Source: Fen-671 sp963794745 (GTDB lineage: Bacteria > Actinomycetota > Acidimicrobiia > Acidimicrobiales > Palsa-688). Taken from it: a stretch of 64,000 nucleotides of DNA. The DNA lies in NCBI GenBank assembly GCA_963794745.1, contig CAWCEZ010000011.1:62001-126000 (forward strand), read 5' to 3'. Shown one piece after another: positions 1 through 7,631 of this stretch. Numbering within the stretch: position 1 is the stretch's first letter; each line of letters opens with the position of its first letter. The translations under genes were made by a program, and so were the position numbers. Below the pieces are notes generated by a model, which was not told the origin of the DNA, did no database searches, and was given only the letters and a program-made list of their open reading frames with translations.

Positions 1-678
1 GGCCACGAGGAGGCGGTCGGCACGATGGCCGTAGCGCCCGAGGCCATCCACCGCGTCGAGACCGTGGAAGAAGTCCTCGCCTTGCCCGACCCCGACGGCC
101 CTGTTGCCTTCCTCGCCCAGACGACCCTGGCGCTCGACGAGTGGCGCAGCATCTTGGAGGCTGCCCAGGAACGCTGGCCGGAGCTTTGGGTGCCCGGGCG
201 CAGCGACCTGTGCTTCGCCACTACCAACCGCCAGAGCGCGCTCCGGGCGATCGCCGGGCGCTGCGACGCGATGGTGGTGATCGGCAGCGCGAACTCGTCC
301 AACACCCTGGCCCTCGCCCGCACGGCCGTCGCCGCCGGCTGCCCCCGGGTGCTCCGTGTCAACACTGCCGCCGAGCTGCCCGAAGACCTGGCGGGTGTGG
401 TCGGCGTGATTGCTGGGGCGTCGGCTCCCGAGTCGCTCGTGGAGGAGGTACTCGTCCGCCTCGCCCCGGCTAACGGGACCGAGGAAGTGCGCGCCGTCCC
501 CGAGGACGAGTACTTCCCTTTGCCTCGTGAGCTGCGTGAGGTGCTGCGAAGCGTGGCCGGCCTGCTCGCCACTGTTGCTTTCGCTCCCGGCGAGGCGGCA
601 GGCGGGACGCCCGTGGAGCGCTCGGTCCTGGACGGGCGGGACGTGCCGGCGGCCGAAGTCCTCGCTGCATTGGGCTGA
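1..678 (+). CDS. ispH: 4-hydroxy-3-methylbut-2-enyl diphosphate reductase, C-terminal part (5' end outside window)
   Basis: The window opens inside this gene; the frame is open from base 1. It performs the last step of the MEP isoprenoid pathway, reducing HMBPP to IPP and DMAPP with a [4Fe-4S] cluster in the cytosol. The first codons read GHEEAVGT, matching the conserved GHxExxGT segment with the catalytic His and Glu. Then follow AQTTLALDE (substrate Thr), SDLCFATTNRQ (third cluster Cys), GSANSSNT (SxN diphosphate-binding motif) and IAGASAPES. About a third of the protein lies upstream, including the first two cluster cysteines. The tail after the IAGAS motif (about 85 residues) is longer than I would expect and not obviously conserved. 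The stop codon lies in a 27-bp tandem duplication. The identification is firm; only the missing 5' part cannot be judged. Confidence 0.93.
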   Translation, partial: GHEEAVGTMAVAPEAIHRVETVEEVLALPDPDGPVAFLAQTTLALDEWRSILEAAQERWPELWVPGRSDLCFATTNRQSALRAIAGRCDAMVVIGSANSSNTLALARTAVAAGCPRVLRVNTAAELPEDLAGVVGVIAGASAPESLVEEVLVRLAPANGTEEVRAVPEDEYFPLPRELREVLRSVAGLLATVAFAPGEAAGGTPVERSVLDGRDVPAAEVLAALG

Positions 679-709
679 ACCAGAGTCCTCGCCGCATTGG
701 GTTGAGCGA
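656..709. repeat. 27-bp tandem duplication spanning the ispH stop codon
   Basis: Two near-identical 27-bp units (656-682 and 683-709) share agtcctcgc-gcattggg and both contain an in-frame-looking TGA. The first copy ends ispH; the second lies in the 3' untranslated stretch, just upstream of the next gene. It reads as a recent local duplication of the last ispH codons. Confidence 0.7.
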
Positions 710-724
710 AGCGGTAAAGGGCTC

Positions 725-1584
725 ATGGCTATCCCGAAGGCAACATTTGGACGTACCGGCCACGAGAGCACTCGGGCCATTTTCGGAGGGGCGGCGCTCG
801 GTTCAGCGAGCGAAGCGGACGCTGACAGGGCCTTTGACGCCATCGTCAAGGCCGGTGTCAACCACATCGACGTCGCTGCCGGCTACGGCAAAGCCGAGGA
901 ACTGATCAAGCCATGGCTCGCCCGCATGCCCGGCGAGTTCTTCCTGGCCACCAAGACAGGTGAGCGCGGGGCCAAGAGGCACGCGAGCAACTGGAGCGTT
1001 CCTTGGAGCGTATGGGCGTCGACCACGTCGACCTCTGGCAGATGCACAACCTCGCCGACCCGATCGAGTGGGACATCGCGCTGAGCCCCGGCGGCGCCGT
1101 CGAGGCTGCCGTGGCCGCCCGGGATGAAGGCCTCGTCCGCTTTATCGGCGTGACAGGCCACGGGCTCCAGATCGCTGCGACCCACCGCCGTTCGCTGGAA
1201 CGCTTCGACTTCGACACCGTGCTGCTCCCCTACAACTACATCACGATGCAGAACCCTTATTACGCCGAGAACTTCGAAGCTCTTGTGTCCACATGTGCGC
1301 AGCGGAACGTCGGCGTGCAGACGATAAAGTCGGTCGCCGCGGCGCCCTGGGCGGGCCGGGAGCACACTGGCGGCCCGTGGTACGAACCGTTCTCCGACAA
1401 GGCCGACATAGATCTGGCCGTGTCGTGGACTCTCGGGCGGCCCGGCCTTTTCCTCAACACGGCGGCCGATATCGACCTCCTCCCGCTCGTCCTCGATGCC
1501 GCAGCGCGGGTTTCCGAGCGGCCGAGCGACGAAGAGATGCAGGCCCTCATGGACCGCCGCCACGTCGTCCCCCTCTTCGTCTAG
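725..1584 (+). CDS. Aldo/keto reductase (frameshifted near 976)
   Basis: NADPH-dependent oxidoreductase of the AKR superfamily (TIM barrel, cytosolic), substrate unknown. The catalytic tetrad is visible: Asp in NHIDVAAGYG, Tyr in the same motif, Lys in LATKTGER and His in LWQMHNL. The N-terminal quarter (ATG 725 to about 975) is in one frame and the rest (ERMGVDHVDLW to the stop) in another. Inserting one G after base 976 gives GERGAKEAREQLERSLERMG, exactly the expected family sequence, so a single base is missing. This may be a sequencing error or a real inactivating deletion. About 286 residues when repaired, close to normal for this subgroup. It is preceded by the ispH duplication and followed by a hairpin repeat; there is no operon partner. 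Confidence 0.82.
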
Positions 1585-1602
1585 AAGAGTCCCACAGCTA
1601 AA

Positions 1603-1685
1603 GGGTGGGGCGGGTACCGCACGTCTGGAGACGAGCTCGCCCACGGAACGAAGCTCGTCTCACAGCCGCACGCTCCGCCCCACCC
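1603..1685. repeat. Hairpin-forming (MITE/REP-like) element, copy A
   Basis: An 83-bp element with perfect 11-bp terminal inverted repeats (GGGTGGGGCGG at 1603-1613, CCGCCCCACCC at 1675-1685) and an inner perfect 10-bp inverted repeat (GAGACGAGCT / AGCTCGTCTC). A related copy in the opposite orientation lies at 7531-7616. There is no coding potential. The structure fits a short non-autonomous mobile or REP-type element; no transposase is in the window. Confidence 0.75.
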
Positions 1686-1769
1686 ACACGGCTCGGTTGA
1701 TGGCTGGCCAAAGTCGGTTACAACGTTCTCAAGCGGCGGCGGGCGCAGAGAACTGGGCAATCTGGAGTC

Positions 1770-2009
1770 GTGACCGAGCGCCGAGCTCCAGCGGCCATGC
1801 CGATCAAGTCTCGGACCTTCAATAGGGCGAATGAGGTTATTTCCTTCGCGCTCGGCGTCATGCCGTTTGCGATCGCCCTTGGATTGGCGGTTGCCGTGCT
1901 GTGGTCGCCTTCGCTTTTGGCAGTTGTCATACTGCCCGTTGCTGTCTTGTTCGCGGTCGGGGCCACGCGAACTTCGGAGAGACCTACTAGCTCCCCGCGA
2001 CTACGTTGA
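1770..2009 (+). CDS. Hypothetical small membrane protein
   Basis: A 79-residue open frame from GTG 1770, or 70 residues if it starts at ATG 1797. It has a basic N-terminus and one long hydrophobic stretch of about 40 residues (FALGVMPFAIALGLAVAV, then LLAVVILPVAVLFAVGA) that could form two membrane spans joined by a tight turn. No family is recognised. The ribosome-binding site is weak. The base composition is less GC-rich than the core genes nearby, as in the rest of this accessory stretch. It may not be expressed. Confidence 0.35.
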   Translation: MTERRAPAAMPIKSRTFNRANEVISFALGVMPFAIALGLAVAVLWSPSLLAVVILPVAVLFAVGATRTSERPTSSPRLR

Positions 2010-2500
2010 GTTTTGACGCAACAACGAGGAACCTGTCTTGGAGGAATGTCTTTAGCCGTGGCGTTTTGGATTCGGCAACGATCATCCGTATCGAGTGTGT
2101 CACTGGACAGCCGACAAGTACAGGCCGCTCGTATCCCATGACATGGGCTTCCGATGGCCGAAGCGATGGGGAGCGCGGTTGCCCCGCTTCGCGTATGCTC
2201 TCGTGCCGAACGCGAATCGGCAGGCGCACTCTAACTCCAAGCGCGGCTAACGTCATCCTCGGCCATTCTCGTCGACGTGGGCCACGACGAGTGGGAAACC
2301 GAGCTATACGACAAACGGCCGGTCTCACTTACGTGGCTATCCAGGCGCAGCGGCCGCGGCACCGTGGCACCTTCCGCCGCTGGCTTCGTCGACGGGAAAG
2401 CCGTACTCGTCGGGATTTGATCAACTGGTAGTTTGCGGGGCAGTCTTAGGGGGAGTGCATTCACTTCCCCTAAACCGCCAATGGCCAAGGAGAAGCACTG
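2010..2500. other. Non-coding or decayed stretch of accessory region
   Basis: There is no convincing gene here. The open frames on both strands are Arg/Ser-rich with no recognisable motif and overlap each other, which is typical of shadows in GC-rich DNA. The last 30 bases hold the ribosome-binding site (aaggag) of the next gene. Confidence 0.5.
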
Positions 2501-3055
2501 ATGATCGACATGCTCGAGGTGCGCGCCGTCATCGGTCCCAAGTCGATCGACTCCGGCGCGCCGAAGCCTGTTACCGCTCGGGAATTTGCAGAGTTACTAG
2601 CCGCGCTTGCATCCGAGAACGAAGCGCTTATTGAGGTGCGAGCTAAGTTCCAGTCTGGTGAACTCCAGGTCGGAGTGAGTGGCGACAAAGTATTTCTCGT
2701 AATCGATGTACCTGTTCCTTCAGAGGACGGGCCCGTCCATAGGTTGTTACAATATGTGACCAATCAGGAGCCCGGCAGCGTAATAGTCCGCATTGGCGGA
2801 GTCGATACACCCTTAGATAGCAAGTACATCATGGATGTACCGACCGCGATCAGCGTCGTACTGAACTGGGCACTCGGGACGCCGATCGAGGGAGAAGGAT
2901 GGTGGGAACTACAATGGCCCGAACGGCCAAACCGGGGAACGGGCGCGCTCTCCTCCCCAGCGGATCGATCATGTGAATTGGTCGCGCGCCACGACAATCG
3001 CCAATTGGGGACGGTGGCAACCTCCGACGTTAAGCCGTGTGAAGGGAGAAGCTAG
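2501..3055 (+). CDS. Imm1-like immunity-family protein
   Basis: 184 residues from ATG 2501, preceded by a good aaggag Shine-Dalgarno 8 bases upstream. Residues 30-140 resemble actinobacterial Imm1-type immunity proteins: a strand rich in alternating hydrophobics (ELQVGVSGDKVFLVIDV), then the characteristic VRIGGVDTPLDS, then an amphipathic helix (VPTAISVVLNWALGT) ending in GWWELQW. Such proteins usually neutralise nucleic-acid deaminase or related polymorphic toxins in the cytosol. The last 40 residues after WPERPN are low in hydrophobics and look unlike the family, so the natural end may be earlier. No cognate toxin is adjacent; the nearest candidate is the NERD protein downstream, which is not a known Imm1 partner. 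The assignment is by pattern only. Confidence 0.5.
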   Translation: MIDMLEVRAVIGPKSIDSGAPKPVTAREFAELLAALASENEALIEVRAKFQSGELQVGVSGDKVFLVIDVPVPSEDGPVHRLLQYVTNQEPGSVIVRIGGVDTPLDSKYIMDVPTAISVVLNWALGTPIEGEGWWELQWPERPNRGTGALSSPADRSCELVARHDNRQLGTVATSDVKPCEGRS

Positions 3056-3664
3056 CCGACTGATTTTTGGCCATAGCCCCGTCACCTGCACCCAATCGCT
3101 GGTCTTCCGGCGATGATGGATGCCGTGACGGACGGTCTCACCATTGCGCGAATGCCCGGCCACCCTTCGTGCCGTCTCGAGCAATCTGGTTTCGCCTTGC
3201 TCGAGGAACCGCAATACGGGCGGCCTTTTCGGTCTCTACGCCGTACTCCGAGTCCGAGATTACATCGCGTGCAGCTCGGCAGCGGTCGAGCCGTCGGTGG
3301 GCCGCCGTCGTGGCGCACTGATCTCGTGCCAGGTAAGACACCGGGCGGCTCCTAAGCCATGGGATTTCGCCAGCTGCTCTTCGGGCCGAGCTGGAACGCC
3401 GTGACGTAGGCGCGATTGGTGAGGAAACCGGAGAGACCGCAGCGCGTAAGTGATCGCCGCTCGACAAGATCTCAACTGTCTCAATCGCTACCCGGTTTGA
3501 GGTGCTGCGTAGAGCGAGCGCACCTGCCCGAAATCGTCGGGGAACAATAAAGTCACCCGCGTTCCCAACGTCGGGCTCGAAGGCGACAAGCCGTTTGTCT
3601 CCTGCCGACGCGATGCTCCTATAAGTCAAGGTACCCGGAGGGTCTCTGGGCAACGGCAGTAAGT
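3056..3664. other. Gap without a convincing gene
   Basis: 609 bases with overlapping open frames on both strands. The longest (minus strand, 3138-3704) starts with a fairly protein-like 90 residues and then becomes Arg/Ser-rich; I could not match it to a family. This may be remains of a toxin or another accessory gene. Confidence 0.4.
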
Positions 3665-3704
3665 TGACCAGCCCGGGGATAGCACTGGTGACAACGTTGG
3701 GCAA

Positions 3705-3863
3705 GTGCCAGACTCAGGAACCAGTGCGCCCGACTTCTGGTACGACCAAGGCCACGGAAAGCCGCGCTGGCCGGAACCTGGGCAGCCAACTTCGCCAACG
3801 ACGTGCGTTTCGCGAGTTCGCGACAAAGCGAGCTGGCGAGTGGCCGAAGTCGAAGGCCCGTGA
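3705..3863 (+). CDS. Possible 52-residue upstream reading frame
   Basis: From GTG 3705 this frame reads VPDSGTSAPDFWYDQGHGK and onward, with aromatic and charged residues in protein-like proportions. The competing frame of the downstream gene is Arg-rich in the same region. Its TGA at 3861-3863 sits one base before the likely ATG of the NERD gene, a layout typical of translational coupling. No family is recognised. Confidence 0.25.
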   Translation: MPDSGTSAPDFWYDQGHGKPRWPEPGQPTSPTTCVSRVRDKASWRVAEVEGP

Positions 3864-3864
3864 A

Positions 3865-4911
3865 ATGCGCGTGGAGTACTTCAAGCGGACCTGGCGGTTC
3901 TCAGCCGGTGTCGGGGCGGTATTGCTCGTCTTCACGCCTTTGGCGCTACTGGCTCCCGCTTGGTTGCGTGGTTATCTGATCGGCGGTTGGGTGGTATTCG
4001 TAGGGTGGCAGCTTTGGCACGACGTTGTCGTCGAGTCCGGCTCTGCGGCCATAGATATGGGTGCGCTCGCCGAGGCCTGGACGACCAACGAACTGAAGGG
4101 CTTGCAGAAACGGGGTTGGGAGGTTATGAGCCACCTAGTCTTGCGAAAATGGGACATAGACCACGTCGCGGTAGGCCCCGGCGGCCTGTTGGTTGTCCAG
4201 ACTAAGTGGCGCTCTAGTGTGGTTGACTTCCAAGACCTGAGAGTGGAAGCCTCGAAGCTGGGAAGGGACGCCGAGGATGTCAGGGCCATGATCAGGGCAC
4301 GCTTGGGGACGGCACCCACCACGGTGGTGCTTGTCATTTGGGGGCCGGGCGCTTGGCACGACGAGGCTTTTGGTACCGGCATAGTCGAAGGCGTCACTGT
4401 CCTTCGAGGGCGCAAGTTGGGGCGGTTGCTGTCTCGCCTTGACGACCGCGGCATGAGCGCGGGAGATGTCAACAGTTCATGGCAAACGCTCCAAAAACAC
4501 GTCGAGAAGCGGGACGCTCATGACCTGATGAAGCTCGGCCGCCCTCGTCGTTCAGTCTCGGCAAGGCTCAACGAGCTGCTGCTGCTGGCACTCGCCGGTA
4601 GCTGCGCTCTGGAGGGATCTGTCCTGGCCTTTCGCTATCTCCACGTACCTTTGTCCCTTGTCATCGCCGTTGCCGAGGTGGGGCTTGGAGCAGCTGCCCT
4701 GCGTGCGCGTACGCTCCGAAGGGTGGCAGCCGCGTGGTTGACAGGGACGGCGCTCTTCTGGGGCCTGGTGGCCGCGGGCGAGATTCTACTCGGTCCTCAA
4801 GTAAGCCCATTATCTGCTCCCGTGGCATCGTCACCAGCTCCTGACCAGACAGGGCTGGAAGGGGCGCCACTGGGAGGTCCAGGTCATCGATCGGTTGCTG
4901 CCGGCCAGTGA
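3865..4911 (+). CDS. NERD-domain membrane protein (predicted nuclease-related)
   Basis: 348 residues from ATG 3865, chosen because GAAGG lies 8 bases upstream; the same frame stays open further upstream, but that part is Arg-rich and lacks a ribosome-binding site. Two membrane segments come first (about residues 12-48). They are followed by a NERD domain: GALAEAWTTNELKGL, then GWEV, then WDIDHVAVGPGGLLVVQTKW, with the Asp and the QxK of the PD-(D/E)xK-like fold. Three further hydrophobic segments lie near the C-terminus. NERD proteins are thought to act in nucleic-acid processing, plasmid control or defence; here the domain should sit on the cytosolic face of the membrane. The acidic residue often seen before the catalytic Lys is Gln here. 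The lower GC and isolated position suggest acquisition. Confidence 0.78.
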   Translation: MRVEYFKRTWRFSAGVGAVLLVFTPLALLAPAWLRGYLIGGWVVFVGWQLWHDVVVESGSAAIDMGALAEAWTTNELKGLQKRGWEVMSHLVLRKWDIDHVAVGPGGLLVVQTKWRSSVVDFQDLRVEASKLGRDAEDVRAMIRARLGTAPTTVVLVIWGPGAWHDEAFGTGIVEGVTVLRGRKLGRLLSRLDDRGMSAGDVNSSWQTLQKHVEKRDAHDLMKLGRPRRSVSARLNELLLLALAGSCALEGSVLAFRYLHVPLSLVIAVAEVGLGAAALRARTLRRVAAAWLTGTALFWGLVAAGEILLGPQVSPLSAPVASSPAPDQTGLEGAPLGGPGHRSVAAGQ

Positions 4912-5040
4912 CAACGCGCTAGAGGTAGGAACCAGAGTCTTGGCAATTAGGGGCAATAACACGCTGAGAGTTGAACTCGCCGCATTAAAAGGAAGTGCGC
5001 CGAGAGTCTGACCGATGAACTTCGGTGGCACAATGGCGAT

Positions 5041-5310
5041 ATGCAAACTCGATCGGAGAAGACTTCGAGGGTCTCCGAGTTGCCGGAAGGGACGCCGGCG
5101 AGAGCAACTCTCACATTGAGAACTGTCGGTCTCCAGTTCATGGTTGTCTCTGTCGCCTTTCTGTCTGCTACTGCTCTCGTCAGCCTCAGCGGGAGCAGGG
5201 CGGTCCACCTGTTGGCCGGCTTGCTCTACGTAGTCGGCGCTTCGGTTTGCATGTCACTCTTTGTAAGGTCAACGCGAGCCTCTGGCCGCTCCGGTCGGGT
5301 CCAAGACTAG
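5041..5310 (+). CDS. Hypothetical small membrane protein
   Basis: 89 residues from ATG 5041. After a 28-residue polar N-terminus come two hydrophobic segments (LQFMVVSVAFLSATALVSL and LLAGLLYVVGASVCMSLFV), then a basic tail, predicting a two-span inner-membrane protein. There is no recognised family and no clear Shine-Dalgarno. It lies between the NERD gene and plsC. The interval 5311-5548 after it shows no gene. Confidence 0.42.
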   Translation: MQTRSEKTSRVSELPEGTPARATLTLRTVGLQFMVVSVAFLSATALVSLSGSRAVHLLAGLLYVVGASVCMSLFVRSTRASGRSGRVQD

Positions 5311-5548
5311 TTTCTCCTCCACGCCGGCGCTCTCGCTGAGCCGCCTCGAGCCCGCAGTCGCCAATGCCTGGTACCAGATCTAGCGTGTCCCCTTCCGACG
5401 TGAACCTCCAAGGGAGTCCACGTACAGCCGTTGACCGCACAGCCCTGTTGCTGGGTGCCGTCCCGATCGCTTCTCCTCCGGATCGGCGAGGTAGACCCTG
5501 CAAGGATCGTTCCGGCGGGGAAGGTGGCTGCCGGGGTACCTTGTCTCG

Positions 5549-6361
5549 ATGGCCACGAACTCCGAGCCCGAACGGCACGAGCCGGCGACCCCTTCGTCGG
5601 ACGCGCAGGTCGAGCCGGTAGTGGGAGAGCCCGCTGCAGCTGGAGGGCAGGAGGCTCGGTTCCCCGCAGAGCGCGAGCCGGCACCGGTGGAGATCACGGT
5701 GCGGCCGCCGACGCGGCTGGAACTCGCGTGGTACAGGATCGTGTGGTCAATCGTCTGGGCGCCGGGGTGGCTCCTGTGGCACCCGACCCTCGTCGGCACC
5801 GAGAACCTCCCGCAGACGACGCCGTACATCATTTCGCCTGTTCACCGGTCCAACGTCGATACGTTCCTCACGGCCCGCATAACGAACCGGCGAATACGTT
5901 TCATGGCGAAAGAAGGGGTCTTTTCGATCAATTGGATAGCGAGGGTCTTTAGCTCGCTCGGGAGCTTCCCTGTCCGGCGAGGGACGCCGGACCGAGTCGC
6001 CCTTCAGATATGTGAGCGAGCGCTGGCCGCGGGTGAGCCGGTCGTCCTGTTCCCAGAAGGGACCCGCTGCTCAGGCCCCATTGTCCAAGAGCTCCAGCGA
6101 GGCCCTGCGTTTGTCGCTCTTCGTGCCAATGTCCCCATCGTCCCCGTAGGCATCGGCGGCAGCGAGCGTTCCATGCCCGTCGGTTCGTCCTGGGTCCGCC
6201 CCTCAAAGGTAGCGTTGGTCATCGGGAAGCCGATTTGGCCGCCCCCCGCCTCGGGGTCCGGCCGCATCCCCAGGCGCGCGATCGACGAGCTGACCGAGAA
6301 GCTGCATTCCGAGCTCCAGGTCCTCTTCGACGAGGCTCAACGACTAGCGGGCGCCGGGTGA
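5549..6361 (+). CDS. plsC: 1-acyl-sn-glycerol-3-phosphate acyltransferase
   Basis: 270 residues. It transfers an acyl chain to lysophosphatidate to give phosphatidate in membrane lipid synthesis. The PlsC motifs are in order: SPVHRSNVD (HX4D, catalytic His and Asp), RRGTPD, VLFPEGTR (substrate binding) and VPIVPVGIGGSE. A hydrophobic helix (WYRIVWSIVWAPGWLL) near residues 60-77 anchors it at the membrane. The first 50 residues are an acidic, Pro/Ala-rich extension beyond the usual start, so initiation could be further in. In many actinobacteria plsC lies next to cmk and ispH, and the same set is present here but split by accessory DNA. Its 3' end overlaps the convergent antitoxin gene by 25 bases. 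Confidence 0.9.
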   Translation: MATNSEPERHEPATPSSDAQVEPVVGEPAAAGGQEARFPAEREPAPVEITVRPPTRLELAWYRIVWSIVWAPGWLLWHPTLVGTENLPQTTPYIISPVHRSNVDTFLTARITNRRIRFMAKEGVFSINWIARVFSSLGSFPVRRGTPDRVALQICERALAAGEPVVLFPEGTRCSGPIVQELQRGPAFVALRANVPIVPVGIGGSERSMPVGSSWVRPSKVALVIGKPIWPPPASGSGRIPRRAIDELTEKLHSELQVLFDEAQRLAGAG

Positions 6362-6873
6362 GCGCTCTTTCTGGCCGACCGATGTGAGTCGGTGTGCTTT
6401 GCCGGAAGGTTGGATTTGGCAACGCGATCTGCGGTCGCGCCCCGTCCCTTTACCTTGGTGCCCACGCCACCCGTGGAGTTAGCTTGTCTAGCAGTTGACT
6501 TAGCCACCTTTTGAGCGCTGGGCATTGTCCCCATGCCCCGTTTCGCCGTAACGTCGCGCCGTGGGGAGCCAAGCGGCACCGCGGCTACTCGGAATCGGTC
6601 CTTGCCCTTCACAATGGCGACCTCAACGTGGCCGCCGAGCGCCGCTGCACACTGGGCTATTACGTCCAGGGTGATATTGGGCGAGCGCTCTGTTGCGGCG
6701 ACACGAGGTTGAGAAACGCCCATCAAGCGGCCCAGGGCCCTTTGCGAGAGGCCGGCCTGCTCTCTCAGGTTCGTCAGTGCCACCGCCAACCTCAGTTCCT
6801 CTTCGATAGCAGCAACCCGAGCCGGCGCGCCCGGGGCAGCCAATAACTTTTCTTCCCGATCCTTCATGGTCAT
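6337..6873 (-). CDS. HigA-type antitoxin, XRE-family HTH, with long basic tail
   Basis: 178 residues. The helix-turn-helix (LREQAGLSQRALGRLMGVSQ, then RVAATERSPNITLDVIAQCAAALG) lies at residues 36-80 and matches HigA-type antitoxins that bind their own promoter and neutralise the HigB toxin. The start ATG (6873) overlaps the TGA that would end the toxin in another frame (ATGA), as in typical higBA pairs. Unusually, about 75 residues follow the domain, rich in Lys, Arg, Ser and Thr (VAKSTARQ, KVKGRG, HRSARKSAH), so the protein is nearly twice the usual length. The tail could add nucleic-acid binding or be a read-through product. It is convergent with plsC. Confidence 0.8.
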   Translation of the reverse strand: MTMKDREEKLLAAPGAPARVAAIEEELRLAVALTNLREQAGLSQRALGRLMGVSQPRVAATERSPNITLDVIAQCAAALGGHVEVAIVKGKDRFRVAAVPLGSPRRDVTAKRGMGTMPSAQKVAKSTARQANSTGGVGTKVKGRGATADRVAKSNLPAKHTDSHRSARKSAHPAPASR

Positions 6874-7298
6874 TTCCGACCTCCTTTCTTTGGTTTCCGG
6901 TCCGACTTCCCCACCAACGGTTTTGTCCGCCGCCCAACGCGACTTGGTGCCCGTCGAAGCGGCTGTCTGCTACCGGGATATTGGCTTGGTACCAAGTGTC
7001 CCAGTGGGTGCTCTTGTCCCCGCCGATCAACAGGATCGCTTGCCGTTGCGTATCAAAGGCAAACAGGACGCGCACTTCGGTGCGCCCTGTTGAGCCGGGT
7101 CTCAGCTCTTTCATGTTCGCGTGCCGGCTCCCTTTGACCGAGCCAACAAGCGGCCGGCCCAATGCCGGTCCTCTGCTCCTAAGGAGCCTCACAGCAGCCA
7201 AGAGCGCGTCGGCGTCCTCCTGGCTCAGCGCCAAATGCCCAAGCCTCACGCTCGGGGTGGAACTCAACTGCCCAGGTTACGCGGGAGGTCTTGGGCAC
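6870..7298 (-). CDS. HigB/Gp49-like toxin (two apparent frameshifts)
   Basis: A RelE-superfamily mRNA interferase partner of the downstream antitoxin. The core is unmistakable: RGPALGRPLVGSVKGSRH, MKELRPGSTGRTEVRVLFAF, RQAILLIGGDKS, WYQANIPVADSRFDGH. The N-terminus (VPKTSRVTWAVEFHPEREAWA, from GTG 7298) is in a different frame from the core; removing one T from a TTT run (AAA at 7233-7235 on the plus strand) joins them. At the other end the core frame runs 250 bases into the antitoxin gene. A frame change near the tttt at 6921-6924 would instead end it at the TGA overlapping the antitoxin start. Either the gene is decaying or the sequence has two indels. Confidence 0.68.
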
Positions 7299-7492
7299 TT
7301 GATACCAATACCATTATCAGACTCAATCGGGAAGACAGCTGCGCCTTTGGCGACCCCGACGAATTTTTCGTAAGCCGCCCGGCCTTGTGGGGCCTTCGGA
7401 CCTTCGGGTCCTCGAACGGGCTCAGGAGGGGTTCCGTCGAAGGCGGCTACCTCCATTGCCGAGCGAAGCGTGAGGTCAGTCACATCAGCCAA
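7277..7492 (-). CDS. Possible small hypothetical protein upstream of the toxin
   Basis: 71 residues from ATG 7492, ending in a TAA that overlaps the toxin start region. The composition is mixed and protein-like (AMEVAAFDGTPPEP, then AAYEKFVGVAKGAAVF), but no family is recognised and no ribosome-binding site stands out. It may be part of the toxin-antitoxin operon leader. Confidence 0.22.
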   Translation of the reverse strand: MADVTDLTLRSAMEVAAFDGTPPEPVRGPEGPKAPQGRAAYEKFVGVAKGAAVFPIESDNGIGIKCPRPPA

Positions 7493-7530
7493 CTACAGTT
7501 CGGATGTTCCTCGTACGCACTATGCAATTA

Positions 7531-7616
7531 GTGATGGGGCGAAGCGTGCGTCTGAGAGACGAGCTTCGTTCCGGAGGCGAGCTCGTCTCCAGACGTACGG
7601 CCCTCCGCCTCATGCA
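7531..7616. repeat. Hairpin-forming (MITE/REP-like) element, copy B (inverted relative to copy A)
   Basis: The reverse complement of this segment matches copy A (1603-1685) closely, including ACGTCTGGAGACGAGCTCGC and GGAACGAAGCTCGTCT. The inner GAGACGAGCT / AGCTCGTCTC repeat is intact and the outer arms are imperfect. It lies just downstream (3') of cmk. With copy A it brackets the accessory genes. Confidence 0.75.
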
Positions 7617-7631
7617 CCAGCCACGAAAGAG

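Noticed and set aside
2006..2431. 141-codon plus-strand open frame after the first hairpin element
   Set aside because: Arg/Ser/Thr-rich, no ribosome-binding site, no family pattern, and overlapped by equal-length frames on the other strand.
3138..3704. 188-codon minus-strand frame in the accessory region
   Set aside because: Only the first half is protein-like, it overlaps the possible short upstream frame of the NERD gene, and no motif or start signal supports it; noted as uncertain rather than annotated.
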